Of a stretch of DNA of 64,000 nt, positions 40,886-50,035 are shown one piece after another; the stretch's first letter is position 1, and each line of letters opens with the position of its first letter. Source of the DNA: an uncultured Porphyromonadaceae bacterium (GTDB lineage: Bacteria > Bacteroidota > Bacteroidia > Bacteroidales > Muribaculaceae); NCBI GenBank assembly GCA_900547825.1, contig URII01000004.1, forward strand, positions 6,633 through 70,632, given 5' to 3'. The position numbers and the translations under genes were made by a program. The notes beneath the pieces were generated by a model. It was not told where the DNA came from and made no database searches. It saw only the letters and a list, made by a program, of their open reading frames with translations.

Positions 40886-43800
40886 TTACGGCACGATAAC
40901 CTTGACCGCACCGGAAGCACAGGTAACCACATAAACTCCCGGTGCTACAGATATAGAGGTATGTCCTGCCGGCACTCTGACGCCCGCTGCCACAACGCCT
41001 GAGGGTGTCACAACGCGTATATCCGCATCCGCCGGCGAATCTACCACAACAGCGCCCTTGATTGCGCTCACTCTCAATGCCTCTGATCCCGTGAGCCCTA
41101 TGCCGGACCATACAGGAACCACTGGCTCACAAAGGGCGGAGACACCTTTGTCGTAAACAGCCTTTACGGCATACTGCGGTTTAGCGCCTCGTGATGCGAA
41201 CTCCGTGTCGGTGAACGACGGATCATCCGCACCAGATGTACCTATCAGTTCGCCACCGCACCACACTTCATAGCCGGTAAGCTCCCAGCGGGGCACACTC
41301 ATATCGTTGAACGACAGGTCATCCACAAACATAGCGAACGATCCGTCGCTAACACAGTTGACAGCAAAATAGCGGGCACCTTCGGGAAGGTAATAGCGAT
41401 ATTCCTGCCATTGCCCCGGAAGTTCCACATAGTCGGACGAACCGATGGCAGTAAAAGCAGCCGGATCTGCATCTGTAAGCGAATACAACACACGCATACG
41501 CTCGGCCGGAGTGTCCTGAAGCGTGAACGAACGCGCGAAGAACGAGATCCACTGTTCGCTGCCGTTAAGTCGAGGCGATATAAGCCAGTCGTTGTTCACA
41601 TAATTCATCGATGCGAGGGCCATGAACATACGGTCGCCGGAATGAGGCTCACCCTCGGGCCATATGTCAATGCCGAGAGTCCGGGCGTTGCACACCTGGA
41701 AAGCCTTGCGGGCGGTGGCGTTAGGATATTCGCCGAGATCCTTATTAATATAATGTGTAAGGTCATAGTCGCCGTCCCACATGGACCACTCACCTATTCC
41801 GTCTATAGCCCAGTCGGGATAGCTCTCCACATCGTCGGTGACAGCACCTTGGCGCGAGGGGTCCTGCCATGTCAGCACCACGGCCTCATCGTTGACAGTA
41901 GCCTCAAGTCCGGTAACTCCGGGCACCACGGGTTCCACCACATTCACAACGACCTGACGCGAGTCGTTGGCAGGGTTTGAATCATCACGGAGCGTCACAG
42001 AGGCCGTGAGGTTCAACACAACCGGCTCAGCCGGCAGATCGAATTCCAAAGGCACCCGCAATTCGGCACCCGAAGCAAGAGTCTCCACATCCATAGCAGC
42101 AAGTTCACCGCCGGAAGCGTCGGCAACCGTAAGCACGGCACCTTCGGCAGCTTCAGCGCCTGCATTAAGAACCGTCACGCTAACCTCGGCTTTCTCACCG
42201 GCGGCTATACGTGAGGGCACTGAAAACGCACTCACTGCAAGATCATACATAACGCCGTTGTCAACGGTCACATTGTCGAGATATATGTCGGCCACACCGT
42301 CAACCGTTCCGGCAAAACCGATGCGGATCCAATCCGAATCCTTCCATTGGGCGAGACTTACGCTATAGCGCTTCCAGCCTGTGGCCGAAGTCCGGGCTAT
42401 CGGTTCACCTACAGCATTGAATTCATCGGAGCCGGCTGCAAGCAGCAGGCTTACAGAGCCGTCACCTTCACCCTCGGCATGATAGAGCCAGAATGAAAGC
42501 ATGGGATTGTCAAGCCCAGCAAGCGATATCTTCGGCGAATAGAAGTATGACACAGCTCCAACAGGCTCTCCGACACTATGGAAAGTGGCAAGGCCGCGGT
42601 CGCCGTTCTGATCGGATACCGAAGGATTGTAGCCCATCTCATCAAGAGTCCATGAATAATTAAGGGCGGTGGCGCTCTGCGCAATCCAAGGGTAATAAGC
42701 CATATCGGCTCCTGCAAAGCTCTCGGCGAGCGGAGCGGGATAAGGAGAGCCGAAAAGGGTAAGCTGCGACTGGGCATAGGCTCCTTTGGTGTCACCGCAA
42801 TAGGGGGTCACAAGCCACCATTGCGCGGTCTGACCCGACGACGGCACAGCAAAACCCGTATCAGTGAACGCAAGACCGGAATGTGACTCCGCAACTACAG
42901 TGCCGTCACCGCGCACAATTCTATAAGTAAGAGCCGAGGCGTCAAACCATCCGCCGTTGGCTCCGCTTTCAGGAGCCTCCCATGTCAGAACTGCATGGCC
43001 ATCGGTTTCGGTTACCGAAAGATTTCGGACAGCCCCGGGAGCATCCGTACCTACAAATGTACGCACTGTGGCGGCAGCGCTCTCGCCCACTTCATTTGCC
43101 ACGGTAACAGTATAGGTATACGATCCCGATTCAGGCACCGATGTGTCAGTCCACGACATGGTCACACCGGGCGTCAAGCCGTCGGTAAGTTCAGCCACAG
43201 CTGCGTCGGCACCGCTGCGCCGGATCACCACCGATGTTATCGACACTAGATCAGCGCCCTCCACATCCTTTTCAGGAAGCGTAAACGACAAGGTTGCCTC
43301 AAGCACGCCTCCGGAGCCCGGTGTGGCTGCAATCTCAGTCACTGCGGCCGGCACACGGCTGTCGAGAGCCGAAATGCCTATGTTGTCGACATACAGGTGC
43401 CACTTGTAAGCATCCGAATAACATTGCACACCGAGATAATACAGTCCGTCGGATTCCACTGTGAATGTTGCCTGACCATTCTCCCACGAGGTGTTCTTGA
43501 CTCCGGGATGGTCACCGAGGGCCACATTCATGGCTGCCGGAGAGGGGGCATTGCCGAGCATGACGCGGAAACTCTCATCATAAGTCTTGCTGTACACACG
43601 CCAGTCGTAAGTAACCTTATAAGTTACTCCGGCATGAAGCTCGACTGCCGGCGAGAATAGCCAGTCATCAGCCGCCAGTTTGTCAGGATCATACTGGTAT
43701 GACGCACAGCTGAACTGCGAGCTTGAGTACCATTTCCAAGTGGCTCCGCCGTTGACATTATCCACCGTCCAGATATCGAATGCGTCAGCAGTATCGAATG

Positions 43801-45280
43801 TTTCGGTAAACGGCACCTGGAGGGCGCCGCTAACGAGCGACTTGGCCGATACGGCAGCCTCGCCTGTTCCCGCTGCCGAGGTGGCGCTTACGGTGTAATA
43901 CACATATGCCATGCCCTCTGGTATGGATGTATCCGTAAACGATGTAGCTCCCAGATTCTCAGCCACTTTCACATTGTCGGGCATACGCACCACGGTATAC
44001 TTCAGGCGGTCGGGATACACAGCGCCTCCGTTCACACCACGGTCAGGAGCGGTCCATGTGATACTGGCCTTTCCGTCAGCAACAGTCAGGGTGACGTCAG
44101 AAGGCTTCACGGGCACATCCTCACCGCCCCACACATCAAGAGTCACAGGCTGCCCGCGAAGCGACTCGGTGCAGGCCGTAAGCTTCAGCGTATTGGCACC
44201 CTGGGAGAATGTAAGCCGGGGCGACACAGCCTCACTTCCGGGGGCAACGTTGTCAATCAACGTCTCCGCTCCATTCACCGACACTATCACCATCAGCGAA
44301 CCGGTGAGCGGGGCTCCTCCGGCAGTGACAACAGGGGCTGTAAATCTCACAGATCCTTTAAGAGGATCCGACGGATCAAATTCCACCTTAGCGCCTGTAA
44401 CTGCATCAGGGGCTTCGGGATCCACAGTGTCGTCCATCATATGAAGACCCGCAAAACAGGCCGTGCCCTCAAACTGCATTACCTCGGTGACTTCACCGGT
44501 ATGCGGATTGATGGTATAAAGACCTGACCACCGGCGCTTGTTTGCGCCATAGCCATCCTCCTGAACCACAGCGGCTATCAGGCGGTCGTTGGCCTCGTCG
44601 TAACACATAGAGCTGACCTGCACCGGCACAAGACTCACAAAAGGCGAAAGGCCGGAAGTCTTGATACGGTTTACCTCACCTGTGCGCGGATCTATCGTCG
44701 CCACGTAGTCAAACGCTCCGTAAAGCGCATAAAGTTTACCGGTGCCGTCGGCCGCAATAGCGAAAATGTCGCGTTCGAGAAGCTTTATCTGAGTGGCCTC
44801 GGCGGTAGACAGATTCAGGTAGCCGAAGCGGCTGAACTCATTATAATCCGAATAAAAGAATGCTCCGTAGACACGTCCGGTAACCGGGTCGTAAGTCAGA
44901 TCAGAGGGAAGATTCACATCGTCGGTTTCCTGACGGGTGCCGACAGTGGCCCATGTGGAAGCTGAATACTGCCGGTAGAACACCCCGGTGCCATCCATTT
45001 CCATACAGTACATCACATTGTCCTTCTTGACTCCGGCCACTACGGACGACATCGATTCAACCCGCTTGAGGCATTTCACAGCTCCTCCCTGACGCACTTC
45101 GATAGAATAAACTCCGGCATCCTTATCGATGGAACCTTCCCAGCGGCTGTCGTAGACTTTCAGACCGCACACCTTCGTGGCCGGAGGCGGCGGAGTGCCG
45201 ACGCCCGCCATAAACGGCGCGGCGCCCAGCACAGCCAGAAGGGTTATTGAAAGCGATTTAATTCTGAAATTACATTTCAT
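40886..45280 (-). CDS. Giant secreted Fn3/choice-of-anchor-J protein, paralogue A
   Basis: A 1464-residue exported protein: signal peptide (about 1-26, FMAGVG), then a beta-propeller-like N-terminal region (about 30-285, with repeated YDEANDRLIAAV and TYDPVTGRVYGAF units). Fn3-like domains alternate with choice-of-anchor-J jelly rolls (ADDWLFSPAVELHAG near 552; NNDWLISPRL near 1244). A CARDB-like segment (YDLAVSAFSVPSRIAAG) lies near 1022. The tail (GVYVVTCASGAVKVIVP) looks like a T9SS sorting domain. It is probably surface-exposed and may bind glycans or host proteins; this is inference. It shares domain order with paralogue B, whose gene ends 10 nt upstream, and with the partial gene at 1-2637. 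Confidence 0.85.
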   Translation of the reverse strand: MKCNFRIKSLSITLLAVLGAAPFMAGVGTPPPPATKVCGLKVYDSRWEGSIDKDAGVYSIEVRQGGAVKCLKRVESMSSVVAGVKKDNVMYCMEMDGTGVFYRQYSASTWATVGTRQETDDVNLPSDLTYDPVTGRVYGAFFYSDYNEFSRFGYLNLSTAEATQIKLLERDIFAIAADGTGKLYALYGAFDYVATIDPRTGEVNRIKTSGLSPFVSLVPVQVSSMCYDEANDRLIAAVVQEDGYGANKRRWSGLYTINPHTGEVTEVMQFEGTACFAGLHMMDDTVDPEAPDAVTGAKVEFDPSDPLKGSVRFTAPVVTAGGAPLTGSLMVIVSVNGAETLIDNVAPGSEAVSPRLTFSQGANTLKLTACTESLRGQPVTLDVWGGEDVPVKPSDVTLTVADGKASITWTAPDRGVNGGAVYPDRLKYTVVRMPDNVKVAENLGATSFTDTSIPEGMAYVYYTVSATSAAGTGEAAVSAKSLVSGALQVPFTETFDTADAFDIWTVDNVNGGATWKWYSSSQFSCASYQYDPDKLAADDWLFSPAVELHAGVTYKVTYDWRVYSKTYDESFRVMLGNAPSPAAMNVALGDHPGVKNTSWENGQATFTVESDGLYYLGVQCYSDAYKWHLYVDNIGISALDSRVPAAVTEIAATPGSGGVLEATLSFTLPEKDVEGADLVSITSVVIRRSGADAAVAELTDGLTPGVTMSWTDTSVPESGSYTYTVTVANEVGESAAATVRTFVGTDAPGAVRNLSVTETDGHAVLTWEAPESGANGGWFDASALTYRIVRGDGTVVAESHSGLAFTDTGFAVPSSGQTAQWWLVTPYCGDTKGAYAQSQLTLFGSPYPAPLAESFAGADMAYYPWIAQSATALNYSWTLDEMGYNPSVSDQNGDRGLATFHSVGEPVGAVSYFYSPKISLAGLDNPMLSFWLYHAEGEGDGSVSLLLAAGSDEFNAVGEPIARTSATGWKRYSVSLAQWKDSDWIRIGFAGTVDGVADIYLDNVTVDNGVMYDLAVSAFSVPSRIAAGEKAEVSVTVLNAGAEAAEGAVLTVADASGGELAAMDVETLASGAELRVPLEFDLPAEPVVLNLTASVTLRDDSNPANDSRQVVVNVVEPVVPGVTGLEATVNDEAVVLTWQDPSRQGAVTDDVESYPDWAIDGIGEWSMWDGDYDLTHYINKDLGEYPNATARKAFQVCNARTLGIDIWPEGEPHSGDRMFMALASMNYVNNDWLISPRLNGSEQWISFFARSFTLQDTPAERMRVLYSLTDADPAAFTAIGSSDYVELPGQWQEYRYYLPEGARYFAVNCVSDGSFAMFVDDLSFNDMSVPRWELTGYEVWCGGELIGTSGADDPSFTDTEFASRGAKPQYAVKAVYDKGVSALCEPVVPVWSGIGLTGSEALRVSAIKGAVVVDSPADADIRVVTPSGVVAAGVRVPAGHTSISVAPGVYVVTCASGAVKVIVP

Positions 45281-45290
45281 GTCAAACTGT

Positions 45291-48200
45291 TTATTTTACC
45301 GCAACCTTGACAACAGAGCGTCCGGCAGCAACCAGATATATGCCACAAGGCATATCCACTCGGTAGCTGTCCGAGCCATGACCGCGGTAAAGCATACGGC
45401 CTGTCGCATCTGTTATAGCCACGGCGTCATTAATACCCACACCGTCGATCATAACCGTATGGCCGGATACCCGTACCGATGGCCCGTTGTCAGTAACATT
45501 GTCCATGCCTACATTTCCTATCACGGCAGTATAGACATTGCTTGCACCGCTCTCACGCGATCCGTAGAGGGCTGTCACCTTATAGTCGTAGCTTCCGTCG
45601 GCAAGACCTGAGTCAGTCCAGCCGGTTGCTGTGGCAGGCAGATCGGCCACAGCCACACCGTTACGGTAAACCCGGTAGCCGGTATGCTGGAGGTTGCCCA
45701 TAGGCGCGCGTGCCACATAGCTCATATCGTCGAGATAGAAAATGTAATGGTCGTCACTCACGTAATGCACTGCAAAATAGCGAGCGGAGGCAGGAAGCGT
45801 GTATTCGTAGAGAGTCCATGCCACAGGAGCCTCCACAACACCTGAAAGCGAACGGAACGATGCCGGATCGGTATCGATAGTCGAATACATCACCTCGAAC
45901 TGTTCAAGCCCGTAAAGCTCAAAGTCGGCAAACGCAGTCTTGGCATAGAAACTTACTTTAGTTCCGCCGTGAACTTCAGGAGATATGAACCAGTCGTCAT
46001 TAGCCGTTCCATAGCTCTGGAAACCGGCCAGAAGTTGCTGTCCGGTGCGCGGACGCCATTCCTCAAGCATGGTTATACCGAGCACTCCGGGGTTGAACAC
46101 CATAAATGCCATAGGTTCGTTGGCATTTTCAAAATATATGTCCTGAAAGCCGTAGGTAACGGCGCCGTCACCGTCGACAAGAGTGTAATCACCGAAGCCG
46201 TCGATGGAGAATGCAGGATAATCCTCAAACCCTTCGGCCACACGCAAAGCATCAGGAGAGCCCCACGACAATGTCACCTTGTTGTCAACCGCTATTCCGG
46301 AAAGCTCGCGCACTTCAGGAGCGTCAGGAGCAGCCACAACAGTCTCTATCGTCTCGGATATATTGTTGGCGGGAACCTTGTCGGACGAAAGATCTATCAC
46401 AGCCTCGACAGCCCATGAATCACCTGCCGAAGTAGCCGGTACGGTGAATTCAACAGTGCCGTACTTGCCGGGCTGTAATGCCGGGCCGTCCTGAACGGCA
46501 ACCTGCGAGCCGTTGACATTGAGTTTCACTTTATAAGCATTCTCAGCGAAAGCACCGTTATTGTAAACCGTAGCCTTATACTTCGCGGTCTTGCCCTCCT
46601 TGACGGTGGCAGGGCCAGTAAAGGCATACATGGCGAGGTCATGCTCTATCTTGTTGGTGACCGTGATATGGTCTATGTTGACATCCTGCCCGTAATCAGC
46701 TATTCCGTGGAACGAAAGGCGGATGTAAGGCTGCGCCTTGTAAGCCGAAAGATCATATACATAGGCATACCATCCAGGATAAACCGACTCATCATCCACA
46801 AATATAGCTTCGTCAAGAGCCACAAAATCGCCCGAAGGCAACATCACTTCCGGTATCATACGGTCCTGATACGGATCATCGCCATACTGGCTGTTGTTGG
46901 AAGACGAATGGTAGAAATAGAAGGTAAGCTGAGGTATGTCAAACTCGGCGAGATTGAGTTTGGGCGACACAAGACGTCCGGCATCGCCTATGAATCCGGA
47001 AGTACATTCGAATGTGGCGAGACCGCCGTCGTTGTCGACAGGCGCGCACACAGGATTGGTGCCCTGCGAATAAAGATTCCAGAGCTGCGAGCGGCCCTTT
47101 ACAAGATACATGGTCCAGGGATCATTCTGTACAGCGCGGTCGGCGAATCCTTCGGTAAACTCACCCTTATACGGATCGCCGAATATTATATGGTTGCTAA
47201 GCGCATATGCACCTATGCCTGCGGCAGAAACCGGTTCGATCTGATAATAGATGAAATGCTGTTTTGCAGTGCCGTCAAGGGTATTGTCAGTAAATTCCGT
47301 TCCGGTGGCCTTGTTGCTTACCATCACATTATCGGAGCGGATTATACGGTAAACCAGTTCGGAGGGATTGACATAACCGCCGTTCTGACCGGTGGCTGGA
47401 GCCTCCCAGCGCAGCACCGGATGGCCGTCCTCCTCCATAAGCACTACATCGGTAGCCGCCACGGGCAGGTCATAGCCCACATACACAGTCACTTCGGCTT
47501 TCTCTCCGGCACCTGATGAGTTGAACGCCACAACACGGTAGGTATTGAACCCTGTAACGGCATCCTCGTCGGTCCACGAAAGCTGTGCGCCGGGTGCGGG
47601 AGTGTCAAACACATGGATGGCGTCGCGGGCATTGCCACGGTAAACCTCTATGCGGTCAATAGCCGGAAGCGTGACACCGGCGGCATTGACAGCAGGAGCG
47701 GTAAACGAGATAGTGGCCTGTTCGGCTCCTGCCGCACCAGCCACAGCCTGCAGACCTGTCACGGCTGCAGGGGCTCCATTGTCGGGAACCTCGTCTATCG
47801 TCACGTCATCGATGAAAAGATAGTAGCGCTTCTTGGGAGAAGTCATATGGAAGCCCACATAATAGTTGCCGGAGGCCGTGGCTGTGAACTCCTCTACGAA
47901 CTGTTTGACTGTCTTATCATTATAATCGGAATATGTTTTTATTACCTGCTGCGACACGGCATTGTTGACAGCACCGTGGGTCAAGGAAACTGTTTCTTTC
48001 TCGCCACGGGTCCACATAGTAAATGTAACACGGTATTTCTTGCCCTGCTCGGCTGTGAACGGAGGCATTATCAGCCAGTCGTCAGCGGCGTTTTCAGGAG
48101 AATATCCGTAAACGGCACAGTTGGCGGGCGTTTTGTCGGGTGTTTCCTGTCCGGCCACTGCGGGGAATTCTGGCGAATACATCCATCCGCCCCAGTGATA

Positions 48201-49910
48201 TTCAATGTCGAAATCCTCGTTGGCGTCTATAACAGTGCACAGGTCAAAATCAGCTTTTGTCTCGAAATTGAATGTGACAGGAAGAGCCGATCCGGCACCT
48301 ACCGTTACCTCGGCGGTCGAAGCCTCGGCGCCACGACGGTCACCGCAATAGGGAACCACGGTGTAATATACATTCTGCACATCGAAAGTGCCGGGGTCCG
48401 CAACTGACGTGGCCGAAGTGCGTGAAGCCACCATATCGCCGGAGGGCATACGGATCACATCATAGGCCAATGTGGCGGGATCCACATAGCCGTCGTTAAT
48501 ACCTTTCACAGGCGCTGTCCATGAAATCGTTGCACCTCCGTCGGCAGTAGTAACGGCAAGATCACCCACGGCAGCAGGCGCATCCGTGCCTACAAACCAC
48601 GACATAGCCACACGCGGGCCTGATCCGGCGCCGTTCGACGGTGTAACCGCAAAGTTATGGAGCCCTTCGGCAAGAGTGACATCAACAGACTGTACGGAAC
48701 CTGCCTGAGCTGTTATATCGCGCAGTTTCTGCCCGTCGATCTCTATCTTTACGGAAATATCTCCGCTAAGGGATGTACCTGAATAAGTGACAGATGGCAC
48801 TGTAAACCTGATTTTACCCGACAGCGAGGATCCGGCAAAATCCGTGGTCAGCTCTGTAGCGGCAGCAGGCGCAGCGGCATTGACTTCGGGTTCAAGGATG
48901 TATATACCTGTAAATTCCTCATTGTTGGTGAAATCAGCAATCTTTGAGGCCGCGCCGGTGGTGGTATTCACCTGATAGAGACCCGAACGGCCGGTAATCT
49001 CCATTGCAGCCCAATACAGTTTGTCGGTAACAGGATCGAAAGTTGCCGACTGCACATATTCGGGATTAAGTCCGGTAAGACCTATCGGCGTGCATGAGGC
49101 AGATTCTTTGTTGATGCGGTAAAGGGTCGACTCCGTGCCTTTCGATATACCGTAAAGCTCACCGGCCCGGTTGGCCGCAATGGCAATCAGCGAGGGGGTC
49201 TCGGCAATAGGAGTCACCATGCCTGTATAAGTGTCAAGTGTGCCTACTGCCGGAACAAATTTCTCGAGAATCCCCTCCACCACTGTTTTCTTTATATAGC
49301 ATATAACATACACAGTGCCTGTGGTGGGATCGTAGGTCATATCATGAGTGATCTGCGACTGGTCGAAGGTTTCCTGTATGAACGAATGGGTGATCCGGCT
49401 CCATTGCTTCGTGGCGAAATCATATGTCATGAAGGTCGAGAACGTATAACCCATTTCAGGAGTGTACACATATGAATTATAGTAATACTTGCCGTCGCCA
49501 TAAGTACCTCCGCCGTTGGCCTCATAGCTCTGCACAGGGACTTCAAGCACAGGGGTTATGACAGATGAGGCAGTGAACGAATATATACCGTAATTGCCGG
49601 TGCTTCCCGCCCATGCGTCACTGTATATAAGCGAGCCGTGCAGAGTGGTGCCGTCACCGGGTATGCGCGAGGGGGCAGGAGCATCAAGTCTTGCCGGATT
49701 CCAGCTGAAAAGCGAAGGCCGGACAGTTTCATGCCGTGCCATTGTGGGAGCTGTCAGGGGCTTCACACCCGCATTGGTTTTGGTAGGAGGGGCCGGCTGC
49801 TCCACCCGCGTACGTTGTCGGACAGGGCTATAATCCGTAGACCGCACTTGTGCTGTTATCGAACCGATTAGGGCCATAGCAGCCATTACTGTGATAAATC
49901 TGTGTTTCAT
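45291..49910 (-). CDS. Giant secreted Fn3/choice-of-anchor-J protein, paralogue B
   Basis: A protein of 1539 residues from the ATG at 49910 (MKHRFITVMAAMALIG, signal peptide), chosen over an upstream frame extension lacking a signal. A Pro-rich linker follows (residues about 30-75), then a propeller-like region (about 90-345) with units such as MTYDPTTGTVYVIC and ATFDPVTDKLYWAA. Fn3 domains alternate with choice-of-anchor-J domains (ADDWLIMPPF near 620; NDDWFISPEV near 1325). A CARDB-like segment (HDLAMYAFTGPATVKEG) lies near 1110. The C-terminus (MPCGIYLVAAGRSVVKVAVK) is a T9SS type A-like sorting signal. It is co-transcribed with paralogue A. Substrate or partner unknown. Confidence 0.85.
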   Translation of the reverse strand: MKHRFITVMAAMALIGSITAQVRSTDYSPVRQRTRVEQPAPPTKTNAGVKPLTAPTMARHETVRPSLFSWNPARLDAPAPSRIPGDGTTLHGSLIYSDAWAGSTGNYGIYSFTASSVITPVLEVPVQSYEANGGGTYGDGKYYYNSYVYTPEMGYTFSTFMTYDFATKQWSRITHSFIQETFDQSQITHDMTYDPTTGTVYVICYIKKTVVEGILEKFVPAVGTLDTYTGMVTPIAETPSLIAIAANRAGELYGISKGTESTLYRINKESASCTPIGLTGLNPEYVQSATFDPVTDKLYWAAMEITGRSGLYQVNTTTGAASKIADFTNNEEFTGIYILEPEVNAAAPAAATELTTDFAGSSLSGKIRFTVPSVTYSGTSLSGDISVKIEIDGQKLRDITAQAGSVQSVDVTLAEGLHNFAVTPSNGAGSGPRVAMSWFVGTDAPAAVGDLAVTTADGGATISWTAPVKGINDGYVDPATLAYDVIRMPSGDMVASRTSATSVADPGTFDVQNVYYTVVPYCGDRRGAEASTAEVTVGAGSALPVTFNFETKADFDLCTVIDANEDFDIEYHWGGWMYSPEFPAVAGQETPDKTPANCAVYGYSPENAADDWLIMPPFTAEQGKKYRVTFTMWTRGEKETVSLTHGAVNNAVSQQVIKTYSDYNDKTVKQFVEEFTATASGNYYVGFHMTSPKKRYYLFIDDVTIDEVPDNGAPAAVTGLQAVAGAAGAEQATISFTAPAVNAAGVTLPAIDRIEVYRGNARDAIHVFDTPAPGAQLSWTDEDAVTGFNTYRVVAFNSSGAGEKAEVTVYVGYDLPVAATDVVLMEEDGHPVLRWEAPATGQNGGYVNPSELVYRIIRSDNVMVSNKATGTEFTDNTLDGTAKQHFIYYQIEPVSAAGIGAYALSNHIIFGDPYKGEFTEGFADRAVQNDPWTMYLVKGRSQLWNLYSQGTNPVCAPVDNDGGLATFECTSGFIGDAGRLVSPKLNLAEFDIPQLTFYFYHSSSNNSQYGDDPYQDRMIPEVMLPSGDFVALDEAIFVDDESVYPGWYAYVYDLSAYKAQPYIRLSFHGIADYGQDVNIDHITVTNKIEHDLAMYAFTGPATVKEGKTAKYKATVYNNGAFAENAYKVKLNVNGSQVAVQDGPALQPGKYGTVEFTVPATSAGDSWAVEAVIDLSSDKVPANNISETIETVVAAPDAPEVRELSGIAVDNKVTLSWGSPDALRVAEGFEDYPAFSIDGFGDYTLVDGDGAVTYGFQDIYFENANEPMAFMVFNPGVLGITMLEEWRPRTGQQLLAGFQSYGTANDDWFISPEVHGGTKVSFYAKTAFADFELYGLEQFEVMYSTIDTDPASFRSLSGVVEAPVAWTLYEYTLPASARYFAVHYVSDDHYIFYLDDMSYVARAPMGNLQHTGYRVYRNGVAVADLPATATGWTDSGLADGSYDYKVTALYGSRESGASNVYTAVIGNVGMDNVTDNGPSVRVSGHTVMIDGVGINDAVAITDATGRMLYRGHGSDSYRVDMPCGIYLVAAGRSVVKVAVK

Positions 49911-49957
49911 TGTATTTTGTTTATGAGTGGATAAATATCTCGTTATTATCAGAGTGT

Positions 49958-49999
49958 AAAGACCGGCCGCCCTGAACATTCAGCGGCCAGCCGGTCTTT
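49958..49999 (-). terminator. Terminator after the 1266-residue surface-protein gene
   Basis: On the minus strand AAAGACCGGC pairs with GCCGGTCTTT (49958-49967 with 49990-49999), with a second inner stem GGCCGC/GCGGCC. It separates paralogue C from the paralogue B/A pair. I found no convincing consensus promoter for paralogue B in the remaining 47 nt. Confidence 0.75.
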
Positions 50000-50035
50000 T
50001 ATTCATATGTCATGGAGCCTATGCTCCACCCATGG

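Noticed and set aside
46641..47516. A 291-codon plus-strand frame (and a similar one at 47613-48407)
   Set aside because: Both are antisense to giant surface-protein paralogue B, with no recognisable domains.
49911..49979. A 23-residue N-terminal extension of paralogue B
   Set aside because: It reads through the upstream terminator and would bury the signal peptide.
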